From Streptomyces luteolus (GTDB lineage Bacteria > Actinomycetota > Actinomycetes > Streptomycetales > Streptomycetaceae): a stretch of DNA of 64,000 bases. The position numbers and the translations under genes were made by a program. Below are positions 24,281 through 33,494 of the stretch, one piece after another (positions within the stretch are counted from its first letter, which is position 1; every line of letters starts with the position of its first letter). Location of the stretch: contig NZ_JASCIS010000032.1 of NCBI RefSeq assembly GCF_029968015.1, forward strand, positions 23,834 through 87,833. The letters are read 5' to 3'. The notes beneath the pieces were generated by a model. It had not been told where the DNA came from, made no database searches, and saw nothing but the letters and a program-made list of their open reading frames with translations.

Positions 24281-24799
24281 CTACGCCGACCTCGTCAGGA
24301 TCCGCAGAACCTCCAGCGTGCTGGGCGCCGCGTCCGGATCCTCCCCGTCCCCAGCGGCCAACCGCACATGCGCGTCCCGCGCGGCCCGTACGGCCTCGTC
24401 CCAGCCGTGGTGGTCGAGGTAGGCGGAGACGGGCGCGTCGGGGCCGACCTGGTGCATGATCCGCAGCACCCGCAGGACGGCCAGGTCCACGAGGGCCGCC
24501 TCCTGGGAGTCGCGGAAGATCGTCCCGACGTACTTCTCCGCGGACCAGTTGTCGAGCCAGGTGTCCTCGACAAGGCGGTACACCGCGTCCGTCACGTCTC
24601 CGTACCCGTCGACGCCCGCGAGCCAGACGGTCTGCTGGAACTCCGGGTCCGAGAGCATGTGCAGCGCCGAGCGCACGTTGCTGCGCCAGCGCCACCACGG
24701 CATGTCGTTCAGAGGCATGCCGCCCATGGTGGAGGAGCGGCGGCCGCGACGGGAAGGGTTCTCCGAGCTTTGCACGGTTGTCGATCGTACGTTCCCCAC
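24281..24799 (-). CDS. Conserved SCO4402-family protein of unknown function
   Basis: A protein of up to 172 residues recognised as a streptomycete-specific conserved family (MPLNDMPWWRWRSNVRSALHMLSDPEFQQ, then GYGDVTDAVYRLVEDTWLDNW, then SAEKYVGTIFRDS). It is mostly helical, with no membrane segment and no known catalytic motif. The start is uncertain: a GTG at 24799 gives a basic Ser/Arg-rich leader, while the ATG at 24727 begins at the conserved part; neither has a good ribosome site. It is divergent from the lipoprotein gene and 98 bases upstream of purU. Confidence 0.75.
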   Translation of the reverse strand: MGNVRSTTVQSSENPSRRGRRSSTMGGMPLNDMPWWRWRSNVRSALHMLSDPEFQQTVWLAGVDGYGDVTDAVYRLVEDTWLDNWSAEKYVGTIFRDSQEAALVDLAVLRVLRIMHQVGPDAPVSAYLDHHGWDEAVRAARDAHVRLAAGDGEDPDAAPSTLEVLRILTRSA

Positions 24800-24892
24800 G
24801 CACGCGCGCCCACCAGCCCCTGGAGTTCACCTTCACGTCACTCACCGTTGAGCCGAGATCACTCAAAGGTTAGGGACCGACCGGAATGGTGC

Positions 24893-26221
24893 ATGTCCAT
24901 GACTGTCCGGCGCCGCCCTCGGCTCTCCCGCCCGCTCAAGACCGCTGCCATCACCGTGACGGCCCTCGCGGCGATCGCCACGGCGGCGGTCGGCTGCGGG
25001 GCGCTCCCAGGGTCGTCGGGGGAGTCAGGCGACCCCGTCACCGTGATGACCTGGGCGCCCGACCGGACCCAGGCGACCGACATGCCCGGAATGCCCGCGA
25101 TGGCGCGCGCGTATGCCCGCTGGGTCAACGACCACGGCGGCCTCAACGGCCGCCCCCTCAAGGTCCTCACCTGCAACGACCACAACGACTCCGTGGGCGC
25201 CGCGAACTGCGCGCGGCGCGCGGTGAAGGCGAACGTGGCCGCCGTCGTCGGCTCATACAGCCAGCACGGCCAGGCCTTCCTCTCCCCCCTTGAGGCCGCC
25301 GGTATCCCGTACATCGGTGGCTACGGGCTGACCGAGGAGGAGTTCGTCAGCCCGATGTCGTTCCCGGTCAACGGCGGTGTCGTCGCGCTGCTCGCCGGGA
25401 ACGGGCGGCAGCTGGCCCGGGACTGCGAGCGTGTCGCGCTCGTACGGCCCGACACGCTCGCCGGTGACCTGCTGCCCGGACTGCTCAACTCCGGCCTCGC
25501 GCAAGGCCATCGCAAGCCGGCCACGGACATCCTCGCGGCGGAGGACTCCGGCGACTACAGCCGGCAGGCCGCCGAGGCCCTGACCGCCGCGGGCGCCGAC
25601 CCCTCCCTCGTCAGCACGCTCGGCCGCGAAGGGGCCTCCGAGCGGGCCCGCGAGGGCTGTGTCACGGCCGCGCTCGGCGACCGTACGGACAGCTTCTTCG
25701 ACTCGTTCCGGCGCACGCAGGAGGACCACCAGAAGGTGCAGATCTCCTCCGTGCTCGGCAGCGTCGACCAGACCTCGGTGGACCGCACGGGCGGCGCGTC
25801 CGGCCCGTACGAGGGTGCGTACGTGACGAGTTGGTACCCGGCGGCCGACGATGCGCGCTGGGACCCGATGCGCCGGGTGATCCGCGAGGAGGCCTTCGGG
25901 GACCACCGGATCGACCCGGCGAACGCCGGTGTGCAGACGACCTGGATCGCGTACACCGTGTTCAAGCAGGTCGTGGAGTCGCTCGGCGACGGTGAGGTGA
26001 CCGCGCGGACCGTGGCGCGGGCGCTCGACGACGGCGTGCGCGTCGGCACGGGCGGCCTCACACCGACGCTCAGCTGGCGCTTCGAGGACACCGTGGCGGC
26101 GAGTGAGTTCCCGCGCCTGGTCAACGCGAACGTGACATACCAAGTGGTCCGCGACGGACGGCTCGTGGCGGCCCGCAAGTCCGCGGTGGACGTCTCGCAG
26201 ACGCTGGAGGAGGCCTCCTGA
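24893..26221 (+). CDS. Lipoprotein substrate-binding protein (Leu/Ile/Val-BP type I fold)
   Basis: A 442-residue periplasmic-binding-like lipoprotein. The signal is MSMTVRRRPRLSRPLK followed by a hydrophobic stretch and the lipobox AAVGC. The body has the type I fold of branched-chain amino-acid receptors: AYARWVNDHGGLNGRPLKVLTCND, VAAVVGSYSQHGQAFLSPLEAAGIPYIGGYG and TTWIAYTVFKQVVESLG. No transporter genes are adjacent, so it may be an orphan receptor. Start at 24893 or at the next ATG (24899). It ends just before a terminator. Confidence 0.85.
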   Translation: MSMTVRRRPRLSRPLKTAAITVTALAAIATAAVGCGALPGSSGESGDPVTVMTWAPDRTQATDMPGMPAMARAYARWVNDHGGLNGRPLKVLTCNDHNDSVGAANCARRAVKANVAAVVGSYSQHGQAFLSPLEAAGIPYIGGYGLTEEEFVSPMSFPVNGGVVALLAGNGRQLARDCERVALVRPDTLAGDLLPGLLNSGLAQGHRKPATDILAAEDSGDYSRQAAEALTAAGADPSLVSTLGREGASERAREGCVTAALGDRTDSFFDSFRRTQEDHQKVQISSVLGSVDQTSVDRTGGASGPYEGAYVTSWYPAADDARWDPMRRVIREEAFGDHRIDPANAGVQTTWIAYTVFKQVVESLGDGEVTARTVARALDDGVRVGTGGLTPTLSWRFEDTVAASEFPRLVNANVTYQVVRDGRLVAARKSAVDVSQTLEEAS

Positions 26222-26227
26222 CCGAGA

Positions 26228-26253
26228 GGCCTCCTGACCCGCGCCAGGAGGCC
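26228..26253 (+). terminator. Stem-loop after the binding-protein gene
   Basis: GGCCTCCTG (26228-26236) and CAGGAGGCC (26245-26253) form a perfect 9-bp stem with an 8-base loop, seven bases after the stop. Confidence 0.75.
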
Positions 26254-26321
26254 CGGCCGGGAAGCCCTCCCCTCAGCCCTTCAGGACCTTCAGACCCTTC
26301 AGGACCCTCAGGCCTGACCGG

Positions 26322-28139
26322 TCACAGCTGGATCCAGGTGTGCTTCGTCAGGCCGTACTTCCCGGCGATCGTGTTCCACAGCGGCGCCGCCTGCTTCTTG
26401 GCCGCGGTGGCCTCACCGCTGGCGGTGTTCCCCGCGGCCCGCGACTTGGTCGTACGGGCCTTGCCCTTGACGCAGCCCTTCTTGCCCTTCGCGGCGACCT
26501 GATCGGCCCACGCGGCGTAGTGGTTGTCGGCCGAAGCGGACGCCTTCCAGGCCTTGTTGAGGGACGCGGTCAGCGTGGCGTGGTCCGGCAGCTGGTCGAC
26601 CTCCAGCTGGGCGAGCCGGGTCACGAGGCCGGTGCGCTGCTTCGCCGCGTCGCGCAGATCGGTGGCGGACTGGCCGAGGTTGCGGCAGGCGTCGATGCTC
26701 TTGACCGAGTTGATGACCGCCGTACGGCTGTCGTTGCTCTCGGCGAGCAACTTGTCGAGCGCGACGGCCTGTTCCTCGGCCGGGTCGGTCGTCGGCGACG
26801 GCTTCTGCTCGGCGGGCGCCGACTCGGCGGCGGTCTTCGGCTCGTCCTTCTCGTCCCCGCCGCCGCCCGCGATCAGCGCGCCCGCGCCGACGCCGAGCAC
26901 CGCGATGGCCACACCGATCGCTGCGAACAGCGGCACCTTCGATCCCGTACGAGGGGCGGGCGGCTCGGGCGGACCCGCGTACTGCCCCTGCCCCATGCCC
27001 GGGCCCGGCTGCGCCGGCGGCTGGTTGAACTGCGGCATCTGCTGGGTGGATTCGGCACCGCCGGCACCGTCCGCACCGCCGGCACCGGCCGGCTCACTGC
27101 GGAAGAGGCTGTCGAACTCGGCGGGCGGCTGCCGGTCACCGGGCGCGCCGGGCCGGATGCCGTACGGGGCGGCCGCGGGCGCCGGGGGCACGGGCGGGAT
27201 GTACTGCGTGGCCTCCGAGTCGGGACCGCCCGCGGCCGGGGGCTGCGGCATGGCCTGGCGGCCGAGGAACTGGGTCGCGTCGGCGGCGGGCGCCTCCGGC
27301 GGCAGCGCACCGGGAAGCGGAGCGCCCCCCTGCGTTCCCTGTGCCTGCTGCGCCTGCTGCGCCTGCTGCGCCTGCTGCGCGTTCTGCGGTACGGACAGGT
27401 ACTGCGTCGCCTCGGCGTCGGCGGGCGGCAGCGGGGCACCGCCCTGGGCGGGAGGCGGCAGCGGAGCGGACTGCGGAGGCTGCTGCGGCTGCGGGAGCGC
27501 GGCACCGGACTGCGCCTGGTGCGGCTCGGGAAGCGCGGCACCGGGCTGCGGCTGCGACTGCGCGGGCAGCGCGCCGAGCGGGGCCTGAGGGGCCTGCGGG
27601 GCCTGCGGCTGCTCGGCGGGCGGGAGTCCGGGTGCGGCCTGCTGCGGCGGAAGGCCGGGCGCCTGCTGCAAGGGCTGGGGCTGCTGAGGCTGAGGCGCCT
27701 GCTGCTGCGGCTGCTGCGCGTAGGGCTGCGGGTCCTGCGCGTAGGGCTGCTGGTGCTGCTGCGCGTACGGCTGCGGGGCGGCGGGCTGCTGCGGCGGGTA
27801 CTGCTCGTACGGCTGCGGGGGCTGGGGCGGCGGGCCGTCGTAGGGGAACTGCTGGGGCTGCTGGGGCTGCTGCGGGTACTGCTCGTACGGCTGCTGCTGC
27901 GGGTCCTGACCCCAGGCCTGGCCCGTCGCGAAGCCGTCGTTCTGGCCGTACGAAGGGCCTGCCTGCGGGACGTCCGGGCCCCAGGGCTGCCCCCACGGGG
28001 TGCCGCCGGCCGGCACCGCCTGGTCTCCGTAGGTGCCCGGCACCAGGGGCTCTCCGCCGTCTGCGGGCAGCACGACACCTTCGTGCGCGGGCCGTGCCGC
28101 GGGTATCTGCGGCTCCTCGCCCTGTCCGCTCTGCGTCAC
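26322..28139 (-). CDS. Pro/Gln-rich protein with one membrane helix, function unknown
   Basis: A 605-residue protein. The first ~390 residues are a low-complexity, cytoplasmic-looking region of Pro, Gln, Tyr, Ala and Gly with tandem PQ and AQQ repeats. A single membrane helix follows (VPLFAAIGVAIAVLGVGAGALIA, about 400-420), then an external domain of about 180 residues with two Cys (SIDACRNLG and KKGCVKGK). The end, WNTIAGKYGLTKHTWIQL, is conserved-looking. The GTG at 28139 follows AGGAG. The type II topology with a disordered cytoplasmic arm resembles envelope-associated proteins of streptomycetes; no enzymatic motif is visible. Confidence 0.78.
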   Translation of the reverse strand: MTQSGQGEEPQIPAARPAHEGVVLPADGGEPLVPGTYGDQAVPAGGTPWGQPWGPDVPQAGPSYGQNDGFATGQAWGQDPQQQPYEQYPQQPQQPQQFPYDGPPPQPPQPYEQYPPQQPAAPQPYAQQHQQPYAQDPQPYAQQPQQQAPQPQQPQPLQQAPGLPPQQAAPGLPPAEQPQAPQAPQAPLGALPAQSQPQPGAALPEPHQAQSGAALPQPQQPPQSAPLPPPAQGGAPLPPADAEATQYLSVPQNAQQAQQAQQAQQAQGTQGGAPLPGALPPEAPAADATQFLGRQAMPQPPAAGGPDSEATQYIPPVPPAPAAAPYGIRPGAPGDRQPPAEFDSLFRSEPAGAGGADGAGGAESTQQMPQFNQPPAQPGPGMGQGQYAGPPEPPAPRTGSKVPLFAAIGVAIAVLGVGAGALIAGGGGDEKDEPKTAAESAPAEQKPSPTTDPAEEQAVALDKLLAESNDSRTAVINSVKSIDACRNLGQSATDLRDAAKQRTGLVTRLAQLEVDQLPDHATLTASLNKAWKASASADNHYAAWADQVAAKGKKGCVKGKARTTKSRAAGNTASGEATAAKKQAAPLWNTIAGKYGLTKHTWIQL

Positions 28140-28151
28140 CGGGACTCCTAC

Positions 28152-28202
28152 ATATGGGGGGACCTACGGAATCGTCGGCTCACGCTACCGGGTCCCCTAT
28201 AT
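28152..28202 (-). promoter_or_regulatory. Inverted repeat ahead of the Pro/Gln-rich protein gene
   Basis: ATATGGGGGGACC (28152-28164) and GGTCCCCTATAT (28191-28202) are inverted copies around a 26-base spacer, with one extra G in the first arm. It begins 13 bases from the start codon and could be an operator or a leader hairpin. Confidence 0.4.
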
Positions 28203-28308
28203 GGGGTGCTACGCAGCTCCTGCCCGTGATCCGTTCCGTGACCTGCCGTAACCAGGAGTTCACCGAAGGGACGTGGAATGCCTCACCCGGCTCACGCACC
28301 GGGCCCGT

Positions 28309-29688
28309 TCAGGCCGCCTGCTCGTGCAGCCGGGCGCCGAAATCCCGTACCGCCTGCTGGTCGCGGAAGGGGGCGAGCCGGTCCTGGAAGTCCTCCAGGT
28401 ACTCGCTGCCCCGGTTGGAGCGGAGCGTGCCGAGCAGCTCCACCGCCTGCGTACCGGTGTGGCAGGCCAGCTCGACCTCGCGCTCCTGCAGCTGCGCCGT
28501 GGCCAGCAGGACCAGGCCGATGGCGCGGCGGCGGGCGCGGGACTCGGGGTGGCCGTCGAGGGAGTCCTGGGCGGCGCGCGCGGCGGCCTGCGCGTGGCCG
28601 AGGTCACGGTGGCAGTGCGCCAGCTCGTCCGCGAGGTACGCCCCGTCGAAGTGCCGGATCCACACCGGGTCCTCGACCACCGAGTCCGCCCGGTCGAGCG
28701 CGGCCTCCGCCCTGGCCGCCACGGTGTGCGCCGAGCGGGCGTCCCCGAGCAGGGCGTGCCCGCGCGCCTCGGCTGCGTAGAACATCGCCTCGGCCCGCGG
28801 GGTGACCTGGCCGCGCGCACCCTCCTGCGCGGCCCTGGCCAGCTGGGCGATCTCCCGCGGGTTGCCGAGCTGGGCGGCGAGGTGACTCATGGACGCGGCC
28901 AGGACGTACCCGCCGTAGCCGCGGTCGCCCGCCGCCTGGGCCAGACGCAGGGCCTGGATGTAGTACCGCTGGGCGAGGCCGGGCTGGCCGGTGTCCACGG
29001 CCATGTAGCCGGCGAGTTCCGTCAACCGGGCCACGGCGGCGAAGAGTTCACGCCCGACGGCCTCCCGGTAGGCCCCGGCGAGCAGCCCGGAGACGACGGA
29101 GTTGAGGTAGTGCACGACGACCGGGCGTACGTGTCCGCTGCCGTACTGGTGGTCGAGCTGGACGAGGGAATCGGTCATGGCGCGCACCGCGGCGACGTCC
29201 GAGCGGCCGACGCGGCTGCCCGCGGTCCTGGCGACCTGGGTGTCCACCGCGCTGATCAGCCAGTCCCGGCTGGGCTCGACGAGCGCGGAGGCGGCGACGG
29301 CCGAGCCGGAGAGGAAGTCGCGCCGGCCGACGTCGCTGCGCCACAGCTCGCAGACCTGCTCGACGGCGCCGAGGACGGTGGGCGAGAACTGCAGGCCGAC
29401 GCCGGAGGCGAGGTTCCTGCCGCCCGCCATGCCGATCTCGTCGATCGTGACCGCGCGCCCCAGCTTGCGCCCGAGCGCCTCGGCGATGATTCCGGGCGCC
29501 CTGCCGCGTGGCTGCTGGCCGCGCAGCCAGCGGGCCACGGAGGTCTTGTCGTACCGGAGATCGAGACCGTGCTCGGCGCCGCACATGTTGACGCGGCGGG
29601 CGAGGCCGGCGTTGGAGCAGCCGGCTTCCTGGATGAGCGCCTGCAGCCGTTCGTTGGGCTGCCGCGCGACGAGAGGCCTTGCTGCCAT
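28309..29688 (-). CDS. TPR-containing transcriptional regulator, NsdA/NsdB-like
   Basis: A 459-residue regulator. The N-terminus is an HTH-like block (NERLQALIQEAGCSNAGLARRVN, then YDKTSVARWLRGQQPRGRAPGIIAEAL). A long array of tetratricopeptide-like helices fills the rest. This is the family of NsdA (SCO5582 in my recollection) and the SCO4441-type proteins that repress sporulation and antibiotic production in Streptomyces. The ATG at 29688 follows AGGGGG. A long repeat-rich leader with a palindrome (29795-29808) lies upstream and may carry control signals. Likely a developmental or secondary-metabolism repressor. Confidence 0.82.
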   Translation of the reverse strand: MAARPLVARQPNERLQALIQEAGCSNAGLARRVNMCGAEHGLDLRYDKTSVARWLRGQQPRGRAPGIIAEALGRKLGRAVTIDEIGMAGGRNLASGVGLQFSPTVLGAVEQVCELWRSDVGRRDFLSGSAVAASALVEPSRDWLISAVDTQVARTAGSRVGRSDVAAVRAMTDSLVQLDHQYGSGHVRPVVVHYLNSVVSGLLAGAYREAVGRELFAAVARLTELAGYMAVDTGQPGLAQRYYIQALRLAQAAGDRGYGGYVLAASMSHLAAQLGNPREIAQLARAAQEGARGQVTPRAEAMFYAAEARGHALLGDARSAHTVAARAEAALDRADSVVEDPVWIRHFDGAYLADELAHCHRDLGHAQAAARAAQDSLDGHPESRARRRAIGLVLLATAQLQEREVELACHTGTQAVELLGTLRSNRGSEYLEDFQDRLAPFRDQQAVRDFGARLHEQAA

Positions 29689-30148
29689 GGCGTACCCCCT
29701 GTGTGCGCCGGAAGTTGCGTCCGGAAGTGGTGCCCGGACGTGGTGTCCGGACGTTGCGTCCCGGTGATCGATGCCCATCGGGTCGATGAAAATGCGGAAC
29801 AATTTCCGGCATAGCGCGATATTGCCGCCGCGGCGTCGACCTGCCCGTGACGTGAACAGCCGCGCCCCCGCCGACCGCTGCCCCGGCCGTCCGGCCGCCG
29901 GAATCTCTCCGTACTTCTCTCGGTACCTCTCCCGGTACCTCTCCCGGTACCTCTCCTGCGTACCTCTCCTCTCAAGCGGCTACCCGCCCCCGCTGCCGAT
30001 CCGCGTGCGCGCCCCCGGTCATGCACCCGTGCGCCCCATGTGCAGGAACGATGCGCCGGGTCGGCGTACCCGAGTGACGCAGGACCCGCCCAGGTCAACG
30101 CCCCGCGAGCGGCCGCCGGAACGGGCCGAAGGCAGGGCGTAACCCAAG
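29689..30148. promoter_or_regulatory. 460-bp divergent region with tandem repeats and a palindrome
   Basis: No gene is seen. From 29708 to 29761 imperfect copies of CCGGACGTGGTGTCC-like units lie in the leader of the NsdA-like gene. CGGAA-CAAT-TTCCG (29795-29808) is a perfect 5-bp-arm palindrome. Three exact 12-bp units CGGTACCTCTCC occupy 29921-29956 with degenerate copies on both sides. Confidence 0.6.
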
Positions 30149-30832
30149 GTGACGGCGGGAGTTGAGCTGAGCGTGGAAGAGACCATCGAAGTCGCCCGAT
30201 CCGCGCAGGTCCCCCAGCAGCGCGGGGAACAGCTGCCCGACACCGCGGTGCGCTACGCGAAAGAGCGGCACTGGGACGTGTTCCCCGGCACCTGGCTGGA
30301 GGCGGAGGGCGGCGTCGAGCGCTGCAGCTGCGGCGAGCCGTCCTGCGCCCTGCCCGGCGCCCATCCCGTACGCGAGGACTGGACGAACCAGGCGACGGGC
30401 AGCGCCACCGTCGCCCGCCGGCTGTGGTCGAAGCAGCCGGACTCCTCGATTCTGCTGCCGACGGGGCGGACGTTCGACGCGATCGACGTGCCGGAGACCG
30501 CCGGGTTCCTGGCGCTCGCGCGGATGGAGCGGATGGATCTCGCGCTCGGCCCGGTGACGCTCACCCCGTGCCGCCGGATGCAGTTCTTCGTGCTGCCCGG
30601 CGCCACGGCCAAGACCCCTGATCTGGTACGCAAGTTGGGCTGGCCGCCGGCCTCCCTGGACCTGCGGACGCTCGGCGAGGGCGACTGGGTGGCGGCCCCG
30701 CCGACCCGGGTCGGCGGGCGCGGCGCGGTCCAGTGGGTGCGCAAACCCACGCCCGCGAACCGCTGGCTGCCGGACACGGAGGAGCTGATCAGCCCGCTGG
30801 CGTACGCGTGCGGGCGGGAGCGGCGGGTGTAG
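30149..30832 (+). CDS. Bifunctional DNA primase/polymerase (prim-pol) N-terminal-like protein
   Basis: A 227-residue protein of the streptomycete family annotated as primase-polymerase-like. It opens with AVRYAKERHWDVFPGTWLE, then a Cys pair (RCSCGEPSCALPGAHP) that could bind zinc, then SILLPTGRTFDAIDVPETAGFLALARME and GEGDWVAAPPTRVGGRGAVQWV. The prim-pol catalytic Asp pair is not obvious beyond DAIDV, so activity is uncertain. The GTG at 30149 is used as start; a GTG at 30173 is possible. A strong terminator follows. It stands alone, divergent from the NsdA-like regulator. Confidence 0.75.
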   Translation: MTAGVELSVEETIEVARSAQVPQQRGEQLPDTAVRYAKERHWDVFPGTWLEAEGGVERCSCGEPSCALPGAHPVREDWTNQATGSATVARRLWSKQPDSSILLPTGRTFDAIDVPETAGFLALARMERMDLALGPVTLTPCRRMQFFVLPGATAKTPDLVRKLGWPPASLDLRTLGEGDWVAAPPTRVGGRGAVQWVRKPTPANRWLPDTEELISPLAYACGRERRV

Positions 30833-30873
30833 GTCCCCCGCGCGCGCGTCCGCGACGCGCCCCGAGCTTCGTC

Positions 30874-30907
30874 ACGGAGCCCGTCCCTCACCTGGGGCGG
30901 GCTCCGT
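30874..30907 (+). terminator. Strong stem-loop after the prim-pol-like gene
   Basis: ACGGAGCCCG (30874-30883) pairs with 30898-30907, and four more inner pairs leave a six-base loop. It ends the upstream transcript 42 bases after the stop. Confidence 0.85.
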
Positions 30908-30912
30908 ATCGT

Positions 30913-31024
30913 GTGCCGGACGGACGGACGGTCGGTCGGGGCAGACGGACGGCCGGACGGACGGACGGGCGGTCGGTCGGTCGGGGCGTACGGTCGGTCG
31001 GGGCGGACGGACGGATGGTCGGGG
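30913..31024. repeat. GGAC/GGTC tetranucleotide tract upstream of the ABC gene
   Basis: More than 20 imperfect GGAC and GGTC units in about 110 bases, ending just before the ABC transporter gene. The tract probably holds the promoter region of that gene and may vary between strains. Confidence 0.75.
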
Positions 31025-31050
31025 CGGTGCGCGGACGAAGGGCGGAAGTC

Positions 31051-31824
31051 GTGGCAGCGGACGCGGTGCGGGTGCGGGGCCTGTGGAAACGGTTCGGGGA
31101 GCAGATCGCAGTCGCCGGGATCGATCTCGCCCTGCCCGCGGGCAAGTTCATCGGTCTGGTCGGGCCGAACGGCGCGGGCAAGACCACCACGCTCTCCATG
31201 GCCACCGGGCTGCTCCGGCCCGACCAGGGCAGTGTGGAGGTGGTCGGGCACGATGTGTGGCGCGATCCGGCCGAGGTGAAGGCGCGGATCGGGGTGCTGC
31301 CGGAGGGGCTGCGGCTGTTCGAGCGGCTCTCGGGGCGCGAACTCCTCGCGTACACCGGGAGGTTGCGCGGCCTTCCGGGCGACGAGGTCGACAAGCGGGC
31401 GGGCCAGCTGCTCGACGTACTGGACCTGAGCGGGGCGCAGCACAAGCTCGTCGTGGACTACTCGACCGGCATGCGCAAGAAGATCGGGCTCGCCTCGGCT
31501 CTGCTCCACAACCCCGAAGTGCTGTTCCTGGACGAGCCGTTCGAGGGCGTCGACCCGGTGTCGGCGCAGACGATCCGCGGGGTCCTGGAGCGCTACACCG
31601 CGTCCGGTGCGACGGTGGTGTTCTCCTCGCACGTGATGGAGCTGGTGGAGTCGCTCTGCGACTGGGTCGCCGTGCTGGCCGCGGGCCGCATCCGCGCGCA
31701 CGGCACGCTCGCCGAGGTACGGGGCGAGGCGCCGTCGCTGCAGAGCGCGTTCCTCGAACTGGTCGGCGCGAACGGCCGGGACACCGGGGAGAGCCTGGAC
31801 TGGCTGGGCGGCGGGGCCCGATGA
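31051..31824 (+). CDS. ABC transporter ATP-binding protein
   Basis: A 257-residue ABC ATPase. Walker A is GPNGAGKTTTLSMATGLL, the signature is YSTGMRKKIGLASALL (variant of LSGGQ), Walker B is VLFLDEPFEGVDPVSA, and the H-loop is SSHVMELVESL. The C-terminal segment is short, as in ABC-2 type exporters. The GTG at 31051 is taken as start; in-frame starts at 31015 and 31027 also exist and ribosome sites do not decide. The TGA overlaps the permease ATG. The variant signature and partner size resemble exporters of unknown substrate in actinomycetes. Confidence 0.9.
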   Translation: MAADAVRVRGLWKRFGEQIAVAGIDLALPAGKFIGLVGPNGAGKTTTLSMATGLLRPDQGSVEVVGHDVWRDPAEVKARIGVLPEGLRLFERLSGRELLAYTGRLRGLPGDEVDKRAGQLLDVLDLSGAQHKLVVDYSTGMRKKIGLASALLHNPEVLFLDEPFEGVDPVSAQTIRGVLERYTASGATVVFSSHVMELVESLCDWVAVLAAGRIRAHGTLAEVRGEAPSLQSAFLELVGANGRDTGESLDWLGGGAR

Positions 31825-33425
31825 CGACGGCCGCGGACACCCCTGGGCTCACCTCGACCCTCGTACGCCTGAAGCTGTCCCTGCTGCGCAACGGGCTGCG
31901 GCAGTCGGCGGGGCGCAGGGCCGCGTACCTCGCCTCCGTCGTCGTGTCGCTGCTCGGCGCGGCGCTGCTGCTGCTCGGGCTGCTCGCGCTGCGCGGCAGC
32001 ACGCACGCCGCGACGGTCACGGTGCTCGCCCTGGCCGTCCTGGCCGTCGGCTGGGCGGTGATGCCGCTGTTCTTCCCGAGCGGCGACGAGACCCTGGACG
32101 CCACGCGCCTGGTGATGCTGCCGCTCCGGCCACGGCCGCTGGTGCGGGCCCTGCTCGTGGCCTCCCTGGTCGGCATCGGGCCGCTGTTCACGCTGTGCCT
32201 GGCGGCGGGTTCGGCGGTCGCGGTGGGGCGGGGCGTGGCGGGGCTGCTCACCGGGATCGTCGCGGTGCCGTTGGCACTCGTGCTGTGCGTGGCGCTCGCG
32301 CGGGCGGTGGCGTCGGCGAACATCCGGTTGTTGACCAGCCGTAAGGGGCGCGATCTGGCGGTCCTGAGCGGCCTGTTGATCGCGGTCGGCGCGCAGGTGA
32401 TGAACTTCGGTGCGCAGCGGCTGAGCACGCCCGGCGGGCTGTCGAGGCTGGATCCGGCGGCGGAGGTCCTGCGCTGGATCCCGCCGTCGGCGTCGATCGG
32501 CGCGGTCGACTCGATGAGCCGCGGCTCGTACGGGACCGGCATGACCCAACTCGCGCTGTGCGGCGTGACGTTGGCGCTGGTGGTGGCGTTCTGGGGGCGG
32601 AGCCTGACGCGCCTCATGACGTCGCCCGACGGGTCCACGCTGCAGGCCGCCGAACCGCGGCGGGACCGGGGGCGGGCGCACGGCCTGTCCCGGCTGCTGC
32701 CCGCGGGCCGCACGGGCACGGTGATGGAGCGCAGCCTGCGGTACGTCTGGCGCGATCCGAAGACCAAGGCGGCCTGGGTGACGTCGCTCGCGATCGGCCT
32801 GATCGTGCCGCTGTTCAACGCGCTGCAGGGCACCGGCTCAGTCTACTTCGCGTGCTTCGCCTCGGGCATGCTCGGCATCCTGATGTACAACCAGTTCGGC
32901 CAGGACACCTCGGCGTTCTGGATGGTCGCGATGACGATCTCCTCGCCCCGCGACGCGTACGTCGAACTGCGCGCCCGCGCCTTGGCGTTGACCGTGCTGA
33001 CCTTGCCGTACGCGGCGTTCGTGGTGGTCGTGACGACGGCTGTGCTCGGCGACTGGGGGCGGCTCGCGGAGGTGCTCGGCCTGTCGTTCGCGCTGCTCGG
33101 CGCGATGCTGTCGACGGGGGCGTGGGCCTCGGCCCGCTTTCCGTACTCGATCCCGCAGGAGGGCTACAAGAACGTGGCTCCCGGGCAGGCGGGGCTCGCG
33201 TGGATCTCCATCTTCGGCGGGATGGTGGGCGCGGCCCTGCTGTGCGCCCCGGTGATCGCGCTCTCGATCTGGCTGCATGTGGCGGGCGCGCGGGACGCAT
33301 TGTGGGTGCTTCTGCCGGTCGGGGCGGTGTACGGGTACGGGATCACTCTCGTGGGCCTGAGGTTGGCCGCGCCTCGGGTGGCGGGGCGGTTGCCGGAGAT
33401 CTTGGCGGCGGTCAGTCGGGGGTGA
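31821..33425 (+). CDS. ABC transporter permease, polytopic
   Basis: A 534-residue membrane protein with about twelve hydrophobic segments, beginning near residue 35 (AAYLASVVVSLLGAALLLLG) and ending near 510. A cytoplasmic insert near the middle has RYVWRDPKTKAAWVTSLAIG, a typical element of duplicated ABC-2-like permeases. The ATG overlaps the ATPase stop (ATGA), so the two are translated together in fixed ratio. The exporter probably works as a dimer of this two-gene unit. Substrate unknown; no biosynthetic genes adjoin. Confidence 0.9.
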   Translation: MTTAADTPGLTSTLVRLKLSLLRNGLRQSAGRRAAYLASVVVSLLGAALLLLGLLALRGSTHAATVTVLALAVLAVGWAVMPLFFPSGDETLDATRLVMLPLRPRPLVRALLVASLVGIGPLFTLCLAAGSAVAVGRGVAGLLTGIVAVPLALVLCVALARAVASANIRLLTSRKGRDLAVLSGLLIAVGAQVMNFGAQRLSTPGGLSRLDPAAEVLRWIPPSASIGAVDSMSRGSYGTGMTQLALCGVTLALVVAFWGRSLTRLMTSPDGSTLQAAEPRRDRGRAHGLSRLLPAGRTGTVMERSLRYVWRDPKTKAAWVTSLAIGLIVPLFNALQGTGSVYFACFASGMLGILMYNQFGQDTSAFWMVAMTISSPRDAYVELRARALALTVLTLPYAAFVVVVTTAVLGDWGRLAEVLGLSFALLGAMLSTGAWASARFPYSIPQEGYKNVAPGQAGLAWISIFGGMVGAALLCAPVIALSIWLHVAGARDALWVLLPVGAVYGYGITLVGLRLAAPRVAGRLPEILAAVSRG

Positions 33426-33494
33426 GGTTCTTTTGGGTCGTGCCCCCGCGCCGTCGACTCGGGCGCCGTCGATCGCCCTGCGGGCGCTCTTTTA

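Noticed and set aside
26340..28229. A 629-codon plus-strand frame opposite the Pro/Gln-rich protein gene
   Set aside because: Its product is Arg/Leu/Gly repetitive without domains, the minus frame has a ribosome site, a membrane helix and conserved ends. It is a GC-bias shadow.
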